A stretch of 64,000 nt of DNA from PALSA-894 sp963734185 (lineage in GTDB: Bacteria > Pseudomonadota > Alphaproteobacteria > Rhizobiales > Xanthobacteraceae), in contig CAVTGA010000001.1 of the NCBI GenBank assembly GCA_963734185.1, positions 2,480,001 through 2,544,000 on the forward strand, in the 5' to 3' direction. The notes below the pieces were generated by a model. The model was not told the DNA's origin, searched no databases, and saw only the letters and a program-made list of their open reading frames with translations. A program made the position numbers and the translations under genes. Below are positions 18,773 through 27,456 of this stretch, piece after piece (position 1 is the stretch's first letter; each line of letters begins with the position of its first letter).

Positions 18773-19197
18773 ACCGCCGTTCCATATTTGAGGCCGCCGA
18801 GCAGATCTTCGACCGCGCGCGCACCGATCTCGCTTTCGATCGCCAGCTCCCACGGCTCGCGTCCGCGCAGCAACATGTGCGGCCCGGCGAGGAAACGCCG
18901 CGCGGCTTCGGGAGAACCCCACACATCAAGTGCGAACGCCCACACCCGGGCAAGCCGGGCGAGGCGGTCGCTTTCCTCCGCGCTCAAGCGCCCGCGTGCA
19001 GCGCGGCGCATCAATGTCGCTTTGGGAACGATGCGATAGCGCATGCCGGTGTCCCCCGGCGCAACTGCGGCCGAGAGCCGGTCGAGCGCTCTGACCGGAA
19101 GGCCCTTGCCGACCGCATCTGCCAGATCGAGGGCGCCGAAGACGCCGTTTCTCGGTTTCACCCCGAGAAGTTCAGCCAGGCCGCGTGTTTCGACCAT
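18769..19197 (-). CDS. DUF2384 (MbcA/ParS/Xre-type) antitoxin, pair 1
   Basis: This 142-residue antitoxin partners the overlapping RES gene. The C-terminal toxin-binding DUF2384 domain is clear: LSAEESDRLARLARVWAFALDVWGS, then RFLAGPHMLLRGREPWELA and IGARAVEDLLGGLKYG. The N-terminal ~60 residues resemble the Xre-like helix-turn-helix part. The ATG at 19197 has a GGAGG ribosome site about 8 bases upstream and a good sigma70-like promoter (19226-19254). Such antitoxins usually repress their own promoter and block the RES active site. Confidence 0.88.
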   Translation of the reverse strand: MVETRGLAELLGVKPRNGVFGALDLADAVGKGLPVRALDRLSAAVAPGDTGMRYRIVPKATLMRRAARGRLSAEESDRLARLARVWAFALDVWGSPEAARRFLAGPHMLLRGREPWELAIESEIGARAVEDLLGGLKYGTAV

Positions 19198-19225
19198 CGC
19201 TAGACCTCCGGTTCATCTGATCCCA

Positions 19226-19254
19226 AGTATAGTCTCAAATGGTGCGAAGGACAA
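19226..19254 (-). promoter_or_regulatory. Sigma70-like promoter of toxin-antitoxin pair 1
   Basis: On the minus strand a -35 box TTGTCC (19254-19249) and a -10 box TATACT (19231-19226) are separated by exactly 17 bp. The antitoxin ATG is 28 bases downstream of the -10 box. The promoter begins just past the livM stop, so the pair need not depend on liv transcription. Confidence 0.6.
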
Positions 19255-19262
19255 GTGCTGCT

Positions 19263-20333
19263 CTAACGTTCGCCGAGCGGCGCCGCGCCGGGTTTGGCCT
19301 GGAGTCCGGCGGCAGCCTTTGCCTTCCTGGCCTGCCGCCACTCCATCAAGGTGCCGAGGATGCCTTTCGGCATATAGATGATGAACAGGATCAGCAGCAG
19401 CCCGTAGACGGCGGTATCGAGCGCGAGCGCGGCCGAGCCGAACCAGGATTTCAGCAGCGCCGAGTTCTGGATCATCACGCGCAGGCCCTCGGACAGGATC
19501 TGCGTGAACACGGCGCCCACCGTCGGCCCGAGCAGCACCCATAGGCCGCCGGCGATCACCGCGAACACGATGTTGAGCGAGACGCCGAGGCCGGCGATGG
19601 TCTCCGGCCCGATATACATCTGGTACTGGCCGAACACCGCGCCGCCGACCGCGCACATGGCGGCCGAGATCGCGGTCACTTTCAGCTTCTCGCGCGTGAC
19701 GTCGATACCGACCGAGGCGGCGGCGTCCTCGTCCTGGCTCGCCGCATCGAGCGCATAGCGGTCCATGCTGCGGTCGACGCGCAGCCAGACGTAGAGCCCG
19801 ACCACCCAGAGCGCGAGCGCGACGTAGTAGGACAGCACGCGGTCGGGCTCGAACTGCATGGCGTAGAGCGAAAGCCCGTCGCCGTAGCGCTTCGGCTGGG
19901 TGCCGAGCGAACCGCCGGTGTAGTCGCGCAGGCCCACGATGCACAGCCGCACGAACTCGGTGAGCGCGAGCGTGAGCAGCGCGAAATAATGGCCGGTGAT
20001 GCGCAGGCGGAAACAGGGGTAGCCGACCAGCAGCGCGACCGCGACCGAGATCGCGATCGCGACCGGGATACCGAGCCACGGCGAGAGGCCGGCGAAGTTC
20101 CACAACAGCACGACCGTGTAGGCGCCGAGCCCGGTGAACGCGCCGTGCCCGAGCGAAGTCAGGCCGAAGCGTCCCATCAGCGACCAGCCGGTATAGATGA
20201 ACGCCCACAGCAGGATCTGGATCAGGATGTGGAGATAATACTTCTCCGAACCGCTGAAGAAGATGCGGATGAACAACGGCAGCGCGATCAGCAGCGCAAG
20301 TCCGATCAGCGCGTTGCGCGAGGGACGGATCAT
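19263..20333 (-). CDS. livM: Branched-chain amino acid-type ABC transporter permease LivM
   Basis: This 356-residue inner-membrane permease has about nine to ten hydrophobic helices. Family landmarks include GWSLMGRFGLTSLGHGAFTGLGAY near the N-terminus, GYPCFRLRITGHYFALLTLAL, and SIGIDV-type coupling-loop residues ASQDEDAAASVGIDV. The C-terminal ~25 residues are Ala/Lys-rich and cytoplasmic. The start at 20333 overlaps the livH stop by four bases. It pairs with LivH to form the channel for the substrate delivered by the binding protein encoded at 22790-24079. Confidence 0.93.
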   Translation of the reverse strand: MIRPSRNALIGLALLIALPLFIRIFFSGSEKYYLHILIQILLWAFIYTGWSLMGRFGLTSLGHGAFTGLGAYTVVLLWNFAGLSPWLGIPVAIAISVAVALLVGYPCFRLRITGHYFALLTLALTEFVRLCIVGLRDYTGGSLGTQPKRYGDGLSLYAMQFEPDRVLSYYVALALWVVGLYVWLRVDRSMDRYALDAASQDEDAAASVGIDVTREKLKVTAISAAMCAVGGAVFGQYQMYIGPETIAGLGVSLNIVFAVIAGGLWVLLGPTVGAVFTQILSEGLRVMIQNSALLKSWFGSAALALDTAVYGLLLILFIIYMPKGILGTLMEWRQARKAKAAAGLQAKPGAAPLGER

Positions 20334-21199
20334 GACTTGCCCGCGAACAGGCCCTGCGGGCGGATGAAGATCGCCACCATGAAGAACAGGAACGCGATGG
20401 CGTAACCCCATTCGGTCGCGAAGCACGAGCCGCCGATGGCGATGAACTGGCTGATGATGAAGGCCGCGATGAAGCCGCCGATCATGTTGCCCAAGCCCCC
20501 GAGCACGCAGATCATGAAGATCAGCGGCCCGAATTGCAGCCCGATCTGCGGATAGATGTCGTATTGCAGCACCATCAGCGCCGCCGCCAGGCCGGCGAGG
20601 CCGCCGCCGATCGCCGACGTCACGAGATAGATGCGGCGCGCGTCGACTCCCATCAGCGGCATGATCTGACGGTCCTGCGCGATGGCGCGGATGGCGGTGC
20701 CGATGAAGGTGCGGGCGAGGAACAGCCACAATGCCACCATGCCGGCGAGCGCGACCGCGAAGGCGAGCACGCGCGACCAGGCGAACGACATGTCGGCGAA
20801 CCCGGTCGACCCGAGCCTGATCCCGAGGTTCTTGAAGTCGACGCCGAACGCCATGGTGGCGGCGGCTTGCAGGAAGAACAGCACGCCGCCGGTGACCAGG
20901 AGCTGGTTGATCGGCGCGGACTCGAGCACCGGGCGGATCACCAGGTAGTGCAGCACGGCGCCGGCGAGCGCGATGAGCAGGATGCCGAAGATGGCCGCGA
21001 CGAGGAACGGCATGCCCCCCTTGTTGGCATAATAGATGCCGTACATGCCGACCATCACGAGCTCGGCGTAGCAGATCCACACCACGTCGATCACGCCGAA
21101 CACCAGGTTGAGGCCGAGCGCGAGCAGCGCCAGCAATCCGGCGAGCAGCAGGCCGTTGATGAGGGCTTCGAGGAAGAAGATGTCGAGCTGGCAGTCCAT
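20330..21199 (-). CDS. livH: Branched-chain amino acid-type ABC transporter permease LivH
   Basis: This 289-residue inner-membrane permease has about eight helices. The N-terminal LINGLLLAGLLALLALGLNLVFGVIDVVW and the coupling helix TAIRAIAQDRQIMPLMGVDARRIY are characteristic of LivH. The late block GGLGNMIGGFIAAFIISQFIAIGG is the usual family ending. It lies between livF and livM, overlapping livM by four bases and following livF by nine, so the genes are translated as one unit. Confidence 0.93.
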   Translation of the reverse strand: MDCQLDIFFLEALINGLLLAGLLALLALGLNLVFGVIDVVWICYAELVMVGMYGIYYANKGGMPFLVAAIFGILLIALAGAVLHYLVIRPVLESAPINQLLVTGGVLFFLQAAATMAFGVDFKNLGIRLGSTGFADMSFAWSRVLAFAVALAGMVALWLFLARTFIGTAIRAIAQDRQIMPLMGVDARRIYLVTSAIGGGLAGLAAALMVLQYDIYPQIGLQFGPLIFMICVLGGLGNMIGGFIAAFIISQFIAIGGSCFATEWGYAIAFLFFMVAIFIRPQGLFAGKS

Positions 21200-21208
21200 G
21201 CGTCCTTC

Positions 21209-21913
<705 letters not shown>

Positions 21914-21921
21914 GGCGTCCC

Positions 21922-22647
21922 CTATGCGGCCTCGGCGCCGAGATAGACTTCAACCACGCGCGCATCCGACTGTGCCTGTTTCGGCGGACCGGCGAAGATC
22001 ACCTCGCCATGGTCGAGCACCACGACGCGGTCGACCACGCGCATCAGCACGCCCATGATGTGCTCGACCCAGACGATCGTGATCCCCATCTGCCGCCGGA
22101 TCCGTTCGAGCATGTCGGCGGCCTGGTCCATCTCGGTATGATCGAGGCCGTTGAGGCTCTCGTCGGCGAGCAGCAGGCGCGGCTGCGTCGCCAGCGCGCG
22201 CGCGAGCTCGAGCTTCTTCAGCGCCGCCGCGCCGAGGCCATCGGTCGTGCCGACGGCGGGCAATCCGACCGTCGCGAGCGCCTCCTCGGCGAGACGCCAG
22301 CAGTCGCCGCGCGTCGCGCCGCGGTCCTGGCCGAAATAGGCGGAGAGCGCGACGTTCTCGATCAGAGTGAGGTTGCGGAATGGGCGCGGGATCTGGAACG
22401 TGCGACCGATCCCCTTGTGGCAGATGCGGTTCGCCGGCAGGCCGCCGATCTCCTCGCCGGCGAACGCGATGCTGCCGGCGGAGGGCGGATACATGCCGGC
22501 GACGCAATTGAAGATCGTGCTCTTGCCCGAGCCGTTCGGACCGATCAGCCCGAGGATCTCGCCCTCGTTCACGTCGAACGAAACGTCGTCGACCGCCACG
22601 AATGCCCCGAACCGTTTCGTGAGCCCGGATACTTGAAGCAACGCCAT
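21922..22647 (-). CDS. livG: ABC transporter ATP-binding protein LivG (variant signature)
   Basis: This 241-residue ATPase partners LivF. Walker A is GPNGSGKST and the Q-loop region is IGRTFQIPRPFRNLTLIENV. The usual LSxGQ signature is replaced by LGAAALKKLELARALA, and Walker B reads LLLADES rather than LLLDEP, as in a divergent LivG subgroup. The catalytic Glu and switch His (WVEHIM) remain, so one composite ATP site may be degenerate. The start at 22647 begins MALLQVSGLTKRFG. The binding-protein gene lies 142 bp upstream, separated by two hairpins. Confidence 0.9.
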   Translation of the reverse strand: MALLQVSGLTKRFGAFVAVDDVSFDVNEGEILGLIGPNGSGKSTIFNCVAGMYPPSAGSIAFAGEEIGGLPANRICHKGIGRTFQIPRPFRNLTLIENVALSAYFGQDRGATRGDCWRLAEEALATVGLPAVGTTDGLGAAALKKLELARALATQPRLLLADESLNGLDHTEMDQAADMLERIRRQMGITIVWVEHIMGVLMRVVDRVVVLDHGEVIFAGPPKQAQSDARVVEVYLGAEAA

Positions 22648-22669
22648 GCGTGGGGTTCCGTTGGCCCGT

Positions 22670-22778
22670 GTCCCGGACGCGGTGCAGCGTGAAACGGTGC
22701 ACCGCAGATCCGGGACCGCCACGGATTGGAACGGCCCCGGGTCGGCAGCGCATCAGTGCATGCTGCGCTGCGCCCGGG
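22670..22778. repeat. Double-hairpin intergenic palindrome between the binding-protein gene and livG
   Basis: Hairpin 1 (22670-22716) pairs GTCCCGGA with TCCGGGAC and, inside that, GCGGTGCA with TGCACCGC. Hairpin 2 (22736-22778) pairs CCCGGG with CCCGGG and GCAGCGCA with TGCGCTGC. All four stems are perfect. The element lies between a highly expressed type of gene (binding protein) and the downstream transporter genes on the same strand, where it could stabilise the upstream message or attenuate read-through. Confidence 0.8.
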
Positions 22779-22789
22779 ACCCAGCCTAT

Positions 22790-24079
22790 TCACCGCGCGT
22801 AGGCGTGCCCCTTCGGCAGCGGCAGCACGGCGTCGATGGTCTTGATCGCGCTCGGCCAAGCGATCTTGGTCTCGCCCTTGAGGTATTGCATGACGACCGG
22901 CGAAGAGCGCTCGTTCTGCCCGGCCATCTTGTGGCCCGGCGGGAAGAACTTGACGCCGTAGCCCTGGATCGTGCCGCCCACGGGAATATCGGTCTCGAGT
23001 GCCGCCTTCTTGAGCGCCTCGGGATCGAAGCCGCCGTGCTTCTTGATCGCGCGCGGCAACACGTCGTTGAAGAAGATCCAGGCCTGGTTGAAGCCCATCG
23101 ACACGTGCGGCGGCACTTCCTGCGCGCCGGTCTCAGCCTTGTAGCGCTTGACCATCTCGGCGGTGAGGTCGCCGAGACCGGGCTGAAGCGACTTCGCGTC
23201 GAGCAATTGCGCCGCGACCGGATCGACGTTGTAGAAGTAGTTCACATCCTCGCCGAAGGTCTCGATCAGCTTGTCGATCTGGCCGTAGCCGGCGCCGTGG
23301 CCGATCAGCGCCAGGAATTTCAGGCCGGCCTCCTTGGATTGGCGCAGGAACAGCGTGATGTCGGGGTTGTAGCCGGTGTGCAGGATGACGTCGGCCTGCG
23401 CGCGCCGCAGCTTGGTCACCAGCGCGGAGAGGTCGGTCGCGGTCGCCGCATAACCCTCCTTGTGCACGAGCTGCATGCCGAGCTCCTTGCACTTGGCCTC
23501 GTTGCCCATGGCAACGCCGACGCCGTAGGGGCCGTCCTCGTGGATGATCGCGACCTTGACGTCCTTCACCTCCTTGCCGAGCTTGGCCTTGGCGTTCTCG
23601 GCGATGAAGGTGCAGGACGCCTCGCCGAACTGGTCGGAGTGGACCTGCGGACGGAACACGTATTGCAGGTTCTTGTCCTTGAGCACCGCGGAAGCCACGC
23701 AGACGTTGGCCCACATGAACTTCTTGGCCGCGTCGACCTTCGCCGCCATCGGGACGCAATGGGCGCTGGAGTAGACCCCCATCAGGAGGTCGACCTTGGC
23801 GTCGTTGAGCAGCCGCTCGGCCTCGTTGATCGCCACGTCGGTCTTGGACTGGGCGTCGGCGTAGATCGGCACGATCTTGTGGCCCTCGACGCCGCCGCGC
23901 TCGTTGACCATGTCGATGGCGATCTTGTTGCCGATGCCCGCGGCCTTGGAGCCGCCGGCCGCGAACGGACCGGTGTAGTCGTAGATCACGCCGATCTTGA
24001 TGTCGGCCTGTGCCGGCAGAGCGACCGCCAAGGCGCCGGCAATCGCCAGCATGCCCAGTTTTGCGTGAGACAGGTTCAT
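22790..24079 (-). CDS. ABC transporter substrate-binding protein (branched-chain amino acid/amide type)
   Basis: This 429-residue periplasmic binding protein of the Leu/Ile/Val type I fold has a signal peptide ending near ALPAQA, then ADIKIGVIYDYTGPFAAGG, the standard first strand of the family. Blocks GNKIAIDMVNERGGVEG and HKIVPIYADAQSKTDVAINEAERLL follow as expected, and IHEDGPYGVGVA marks the interdomain region. Paired cysteines (HCVPM, NVCVAS) may be disulfide-bonded. The start at 24079 has a GGAGG-type site upstream. It is the first gene of the minus-strand livGFHM unit and is divergent from a CnbZ-like deaminase, hinting at a nitrogen-containing acid as ligand. Confidence 0.92.
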   Translation of the reverse strand: MNLSHAKLGMLAIAGALAVALPAQADIKIGVIYDYTGPFAAGGSKAAGIGNKIAIDMVNERGGVEGHKIVPIYADAQSKTDVAINEAERLLNDAKVDLLMGVYSSAHCVPMAAKVDAAKKFMWANVCVASAVLKDKNLQYVFRPQVHSDQFGEASCTFIAENAKAKLGKEVKDVKVAIIHEDGPYGVGVAMGNEAKCKELGMQLVHKEGYAATATDLSALVTKLRRAQADVILHTGYNPDITLFLRQSKEAGLKFLALIGHGAGYGQIDKLIETFGEDVNYFYNVDPVAAQLLDAKSLQPGLGDLTAEMVKRYKAETGAQEVPPHVSMGFNQAWIFFNDVLPRAIKKHGGFDPEALKKAALETDIPVGGTIQGYGVKFFPPGHKMAGQNERSSPVVMQYLKGETKIAWPSAIKTIDAVLPLPKGHAYAR

Positions 24080-24193
24080 CGTTTCCTCCCGAAATGCCGA
24101 TCGGCTGTTGTTGTTTTCAAGTGTGCGGAGCGCGGCCAAGCCTTGTCAATGGGCGGCGCCTGTGGCTGTTCGGCCCGGCAACGGAGCTCGCAC

Positions 24194-24937
24194 ATGACCG
24201 CCGAATTCGCCGCCGGCAACTATCGCTATATTCCCGCCGTGTTCCAGTATTCGGGCGGGGTCGCAAGCCTGCCGGGCTTCACGATCGAGCGTGTGCGTTT
24301 TCGCACGCCCGTACCGCTTGCGCAGGGCTTCGGGCTGATCGAGCGGTTCATCATAGCGGCGCAGCGCCCGTTGACCTCGTTCTGCGCGTGCGAACTGCGT
24401 TCGCCGGCGCCGTTCACCGAGCAAGGCTTCCGCGCCTTCAACGAGATCTACGTCACGACGCTCAAGCGCTGGGGCCTGATCGAGGGCGCCGTCAACCCGG
24501 TGGCGCGCAGCAACGTATGCCCGGAGATCGACCCGCCGGCCGAGCCGTCATTTCACGCTTTCTCCTACACGGTCGCGGCCGGAGCCGTAGCACCCGCGTT
24601 CGTGGTCGCCGGCAGCGGCGAAGCGCGCGAAGGCGCGGCGTCATACGGCGAGACGACGGTACGCCGCGGCGAGACCGGCGCGGACGCGATGCGCGAGAAG
24701 GCGCGCTTCGTGCTCGGCGAGATGGAACGGCGGCTCGGCCTCCTCGGCGCTGCCTGGGTCCATACGACGGCCGTCCAGGCCTACACGGTGCACGATCTGC
24801 ATCCTTTCCTGGCCGACGAGATCGTCCGACGCGGCGCAGCGCATGCCGGCCTCACTTGGCATTTCTGCCGGCCGCCGGTCCGGGGCCTTGAATACGAAAT
24901 GGACTGCCGCGGCGTCGATCTCGAACGCATCTTGTGA
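24194..24937 (+). CDS. 2-amino-5-chloromuconate deaminase CnbZ-like protein
   Basis: This 247-residue protein matches, from memory of the family, the CnbZ-type proteins related to 2-amino-5-chloromuconate deaminase. The landmarks are YRYIPAVFQYSGGV at the N-terminus, PLTSFCACELRSPAPFTEQGF, NPVARSNVCPEIDPPAEPSFHAFSYTV, and VQAYTVHDLHPFLADEIV. The fold resembles two fused RidA-like halves, consistent with imine/enamine hydrolysis. The ATG at 24194 starts directly before the conserved region. It is divergent from the liv-type binding-protein gene across 114 bp, so import and deamination of one compound is plausible. The native substrate is probably not chlorinated; that is unknown. Confidence 0.75.
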   Translation: MTAEFAAGNYRYIPAVFQYSGGVASLPGFTIERVRFRTPVPLAQGFGLIERFIIAAQRPLTSFCACELRSPAPFTEQGFRAFNEIYVTTLKRWGLIEGAVNPVARSNVCPEIDPPAEPSFHAFSYTVAAGAVAPAFVVAGSGEAREGAASYGETTVRRGETGADAMREKARFVLGEMERRLGLLGAAWVHTTAVQAYTVHDLHPFLADEIVRRGAAHAGLTWHFCRPPVRGLEYEMDCRGVDLERIL

Positions 24938-25095
24938 CGCGTGGAGGCGGCGTTAACGAATGAGAACAAACACCGTCCGCCCGTCGGGCATCGAACCTTG
25001 AACCGGATTGTTGCGACTAACGACCTCGGCGCCCTGCCGCCGGCGCAATTGATGCGCTAGGCTGCATCATCTTTCCCGGAGCCCGGAGCCCGCTC

Positions 25096-25665
25096 ATGTC
25101 CTCGATCTCGTCGACCTGGATCATTCTCGGCGTCCTCGTCGTCCTCGTCATCTGGCTGGTCATGATCTACAACAGCCTCGTTGCCATGCGGCAACGGGTC
25201 GACCAGTCCTTTGCCGACATCGATGTGCAGCTCAAGCAGCGGCACGACCTCATTCCCAACCTGGTCGAGACCGTGAAGGGCTATGCCGGCCACGAGCGTG
25301 GCACCCTCGAAGCGGTGGTCAAGGCGCGCCAGACCGCCATGGCGGCGCCGGGCATCGATCAGAAGGTCGCGGCCGAGAACATGCTGTCGGGCGCGCTGCG
25401 CCAGCTGTTCGCGCTGTCGGAGGCCTATCCCGACCTCAAGGCCAACACCAATTTCCAGCAATTGCAGAGCGAGCTTTCCGACATCGAGAACAAGCTCGCG
25501 GCAGCGCGGCGCTTCTTCAACAACGCCGTGCAGGAATACAACACCGGCATCCAGCAGTTCCCGGCGGTGCTGCTCGCCGGATCGCTCGGCTTCACGCAGA
25601 AGCAGTTCTTCGATCTGGGCGAGACGCGCGCCCAACTTGAGCAGGCGCCGCAGGTGAAGTTCTGA
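25096..25665 (+). CDS. lemA: LemA family protein
   Basis: This 189-residue LemA protein has one N-terminal membrane segment (about residues 8-26) followed by a helical bundle outside or inside the membrane. The conserved YNSLVAMRQRVDQSFADIDVQLKQRHDLIPNLVETVKGYAGHE block is intact, as are YPDLKANTNFQQLQSELSDIENKLAAARRFFNNAVQEYNTGIQQFP and the closing F-x-x-R-x-x-LE pattern. It is followed 68 bp later by an M48 protease with which lemA genes are often paired; the pair is implicated in envelope maintenance. The molecular function is unknown. Confidence 0.94.
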   Translation: MSSISSTWIILGVLVVLVIWLVMIYNSLVAMRQRVDQSFADIDVQLKQRHDLIPNLVETVKGYAGHERGTLEAVVKARQTAMAAPGIDQKVAAENMLSGALRQLFALSEAYPDLKANTNFQQLQSELSDIENKLAAARRFFNNAVQEYNTGIQQFPAVLLAGSLGFTQKQFFDLGETRAQLEQAPQVKF

Positions 25666-25733
25666 CGCTTTGACTTCTCCCCCTCCCCCTTGGGTAGAGG
25701 TCGGAAAGATAAAGAGCACCCCAGGCAAGCGGC

Positions 25734-26924
25734 ATGGAACAAGCCTACGGCCTCTATACCCACATCCAGGCGAACCGGCGCCGCTCGATCCTGCTGCTCG
25801 CCGGGTTGTTCTTCCTGATCTATGTGCTGGTGTTCGCCGGCGCGCTCGCCGGGGAGGCGCTGAGCGGCGACGCCTCGCTGCCTTGGCTGCTCCGCCGCGC
25901 GTGGGAAGACCTGCTCGCGGCATTTCCCTATGCGACGATCGGAACGGCGCTCTGGATCCTGATCGCCTACAAATTCCACCAGTCGCTCATCGACATGGTG
26001 ACGGGCGGGCGCGAGGTGACGCGCATGGAGGAGCCGCGGCTCTACAATCTCCTGGAAAATCTGAGCATCTCGCGCGGCATCCCGATGCCGAAGCTGAAGA
26101 TCATGGACAGTCCCGCGCTCAATGCCTTTGCCAGCGGCATGAGCCGGAAGCAGTACGCCGTGACGGTCACGACGGGGCTCATGAATGCACTCGACGATGC
26201 CGAGATCGAAGCCGTGCTCGGCCACGAGCTCACGCACATCCGCAACGGCGACGTGCGCATGCTGGTGATCGCGGTGATCATCGCCGGCGTCATCTCATTC
26301 TTCGCCGAGATGTTCTTCCGTATGTTCCTCAACTGGGGCGGAGGTTGGCGCTCGCGCTCCTCCGGCGATAGCGACCGCGGCAAGGGCGGCGCCGGCTTTG
26401 CCATCGTCATCGCCATCGCGCTGATCGCGCTCGCCTGGTTCCTGTCGGTGGTGATCCGCTTCGCGCTGTCGCGCAAGCGCGAGTTCCTGGCCGATGCCGG
26501 CTCGGTCGAATTGACCAAGAACCCCGACGCCATGATTTCGGCATTGCGTAAGATCGAGAACCGCGGCGAGCTCGAAGGCGCGACTTCGGCGGTGATGGAG
26601 ATGTGCGTCGACAACCCGCGCGAGGGCTTCGAGGACCTGTTCGCGACCCACCCGTCGGTCGATTCGCGCGTGGACGCGCTGGTGCGCTTCGCCGGCGGAC
26701 GCGATCCCGGACCGCTCGCCGTGCCGCAATTCGATCAGCCCGAGGGGCAGATCGAGGACCCGGGCAGCGAAACGCCGCAGGACGCCGCGCAGCCCGGCGG
26801 CGACAAGCCGTTCCTTCCCTCACGGCCGCCGGTCGAGCTCGGCGGCCCGCAAGCCTCGCCTACTCAGCCGGCGAATCCCGGCTCCGAGCCCGGGCCGTGG
26901 GGACCGCATGGGGCGCGTCCGTAA
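25734..26924 (+). CDS. M48 family zinc metalloprotease (HtpX-like)
   Basis: This 396-residue membrane metalloprotease has hydrophobic segments at about residues 18-40 and 65-79 before the catalytic domain and two more after it. The zinc motif HELTH is at residues 164-168, and the third ligand Glu lies in SRKREFLADAGSVELT. A TSAVMEMCVDNP...LFATHPSVDSRVDALVRF block matches the C-terminal part of HtpX-type enzymes. The last ~70 residues are Pro/Gly-rich and disordered, longer than HtpX. Pairing with lemA suggests quality control of membrane proteins. Confidence 0.9.
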   Translation: MEQAYGLYTHIQANRRRSILLLAGLFFLIYVLVFAGALAGEALSGDASLPWLLRRAWEDLLAAFPYATIGTALWILIAYKFHQSLIDMVTGGREVTRMEEPRLYNLLENLSISRGIPMPKLKIMDSPALNAFASGMSRKQYAVTVTTGLMNALDDAEIEAVLGHELTHIRNGDVRMLVIAVIIAGVISFFAEMFFRMFLNWGGGWRSRSSGDSDRGKGGAGFAIVIAIALIALAWFLSVVIRFALSRKREFLADAGSVELTKNPDAMISALRKIENRGELEGATSAVMEMCVDNPREGFEDLFATHPSVDSRVDALVRFAGGRDPGPLAVPQFDQPEGQIEDPGSETPQDAAQPGGDKPFLPSRPPVELGGPQASPTQPANPGSEPGPWGPHGARP

Positions 26925-26939
26925 CGCAGGAGTATCCGC

Positions 26940-27278
26940 GTGACCTGCCGGCCGCTTCCGCGAGCCGCGGCAATCGTGCTGGCCGCGGCTACATTGGGCT
27001 GTTCGAGCGACATCGGTCCTGCCGGCATGCTGGTGCTGCCGGACAAGTACCGGCTCTCGACCTGCGAGCAGATCGCGGCGGCCCGCCGCGGCCAGGAGGC
27101 GCGCGAGCGGGAGCTGACGGTATTGAGCGAGAAGGCTTCGACCGCGCCGGGCGGCGCGGTCGCAGGCATGCTCGCCTACAGCTCCGAGCTCGCGCAGGCA
27201 CGCGCCGAGCTGCGCGTGCTCGCGGTCGCCGCCAAGGACAACAAGTGCGTCATGCCGCCGATGGAGAACGGACGCTAG
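26940..27278 (+). CDS. Small putative lipoprotein, unknown function
   Basis: This 112-residue exported protein has a short signal and the lipobox LGCS (Cys21), which predicts lipid attachment. The mature part is mostly helical, with PDKYRLSTCEQIAAARRGQEARERELTVL and a second Cys pair candidate at NKCVMPP. The start is a GTG at 26940, 16 bp after the M48 stop, so it probably shares a transcript with lemA and the protease. I do not recognise a named domain. Composite repeat copy 2 begins two bases after its stop codon. Confidence 0.75.
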   Translation: MTCRPLPRAAAIVLAAATLGCSSDIGPAGMLVLPDKYRLSTCEQIAAARRGQEARERELTVLSEKASTAPGGAVAGMLAYSSELAQARAELRVLAVAAKDNKCVMPPMENGR

Positions 27279-27279
27279 A

Positions 27280-27445
27280 CTAGTGTCCCGATTCCGAAGT
27301 TCGCATGATCATGCGGCACACTCGATTGCGAACTTCGGAATCGAAAGGACACTAGCAACTTATTGATCTAGTGTGGCTTTGGCTCAGAAGTCCGCATGTC
27401 GGACTCGCGGCGAGAATGATGCGGACTTCCGAGCCGCCACACTAG
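27280..27445 (+). repeat. Composite two-hairpin repeat, copy 2
   Basis: This 166-bp copy is oriented opposite to 13674-13838 and the same way as 29681-29845. In its second hairpin the left arm reads GGCTCAGAAGTCC and the right arm GGACTTCCGAGCC, against GGTTCAGAAGTCC and GGACTTCTGAACC in copies 1 and 3: one T-A pair has become C-G on both arms, so pairing is kept. Its loops differ from copy 3 at several positions while stem 1 has no substitution. It fills the whole gap between the lipoprotein gene and ybdK. Confidence 0.92.
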
Positions 27446-27456
27446 AGCCGTTGCGG

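Noticed and set aside
22646..24193. Long plus-strand frame opposite the liv binding-protein gene, continuous with the CnbZ-like protein
   Set aside because: Only the part from 24194 has family motifs; the upstream part is the shadow of the binding-protein gene.
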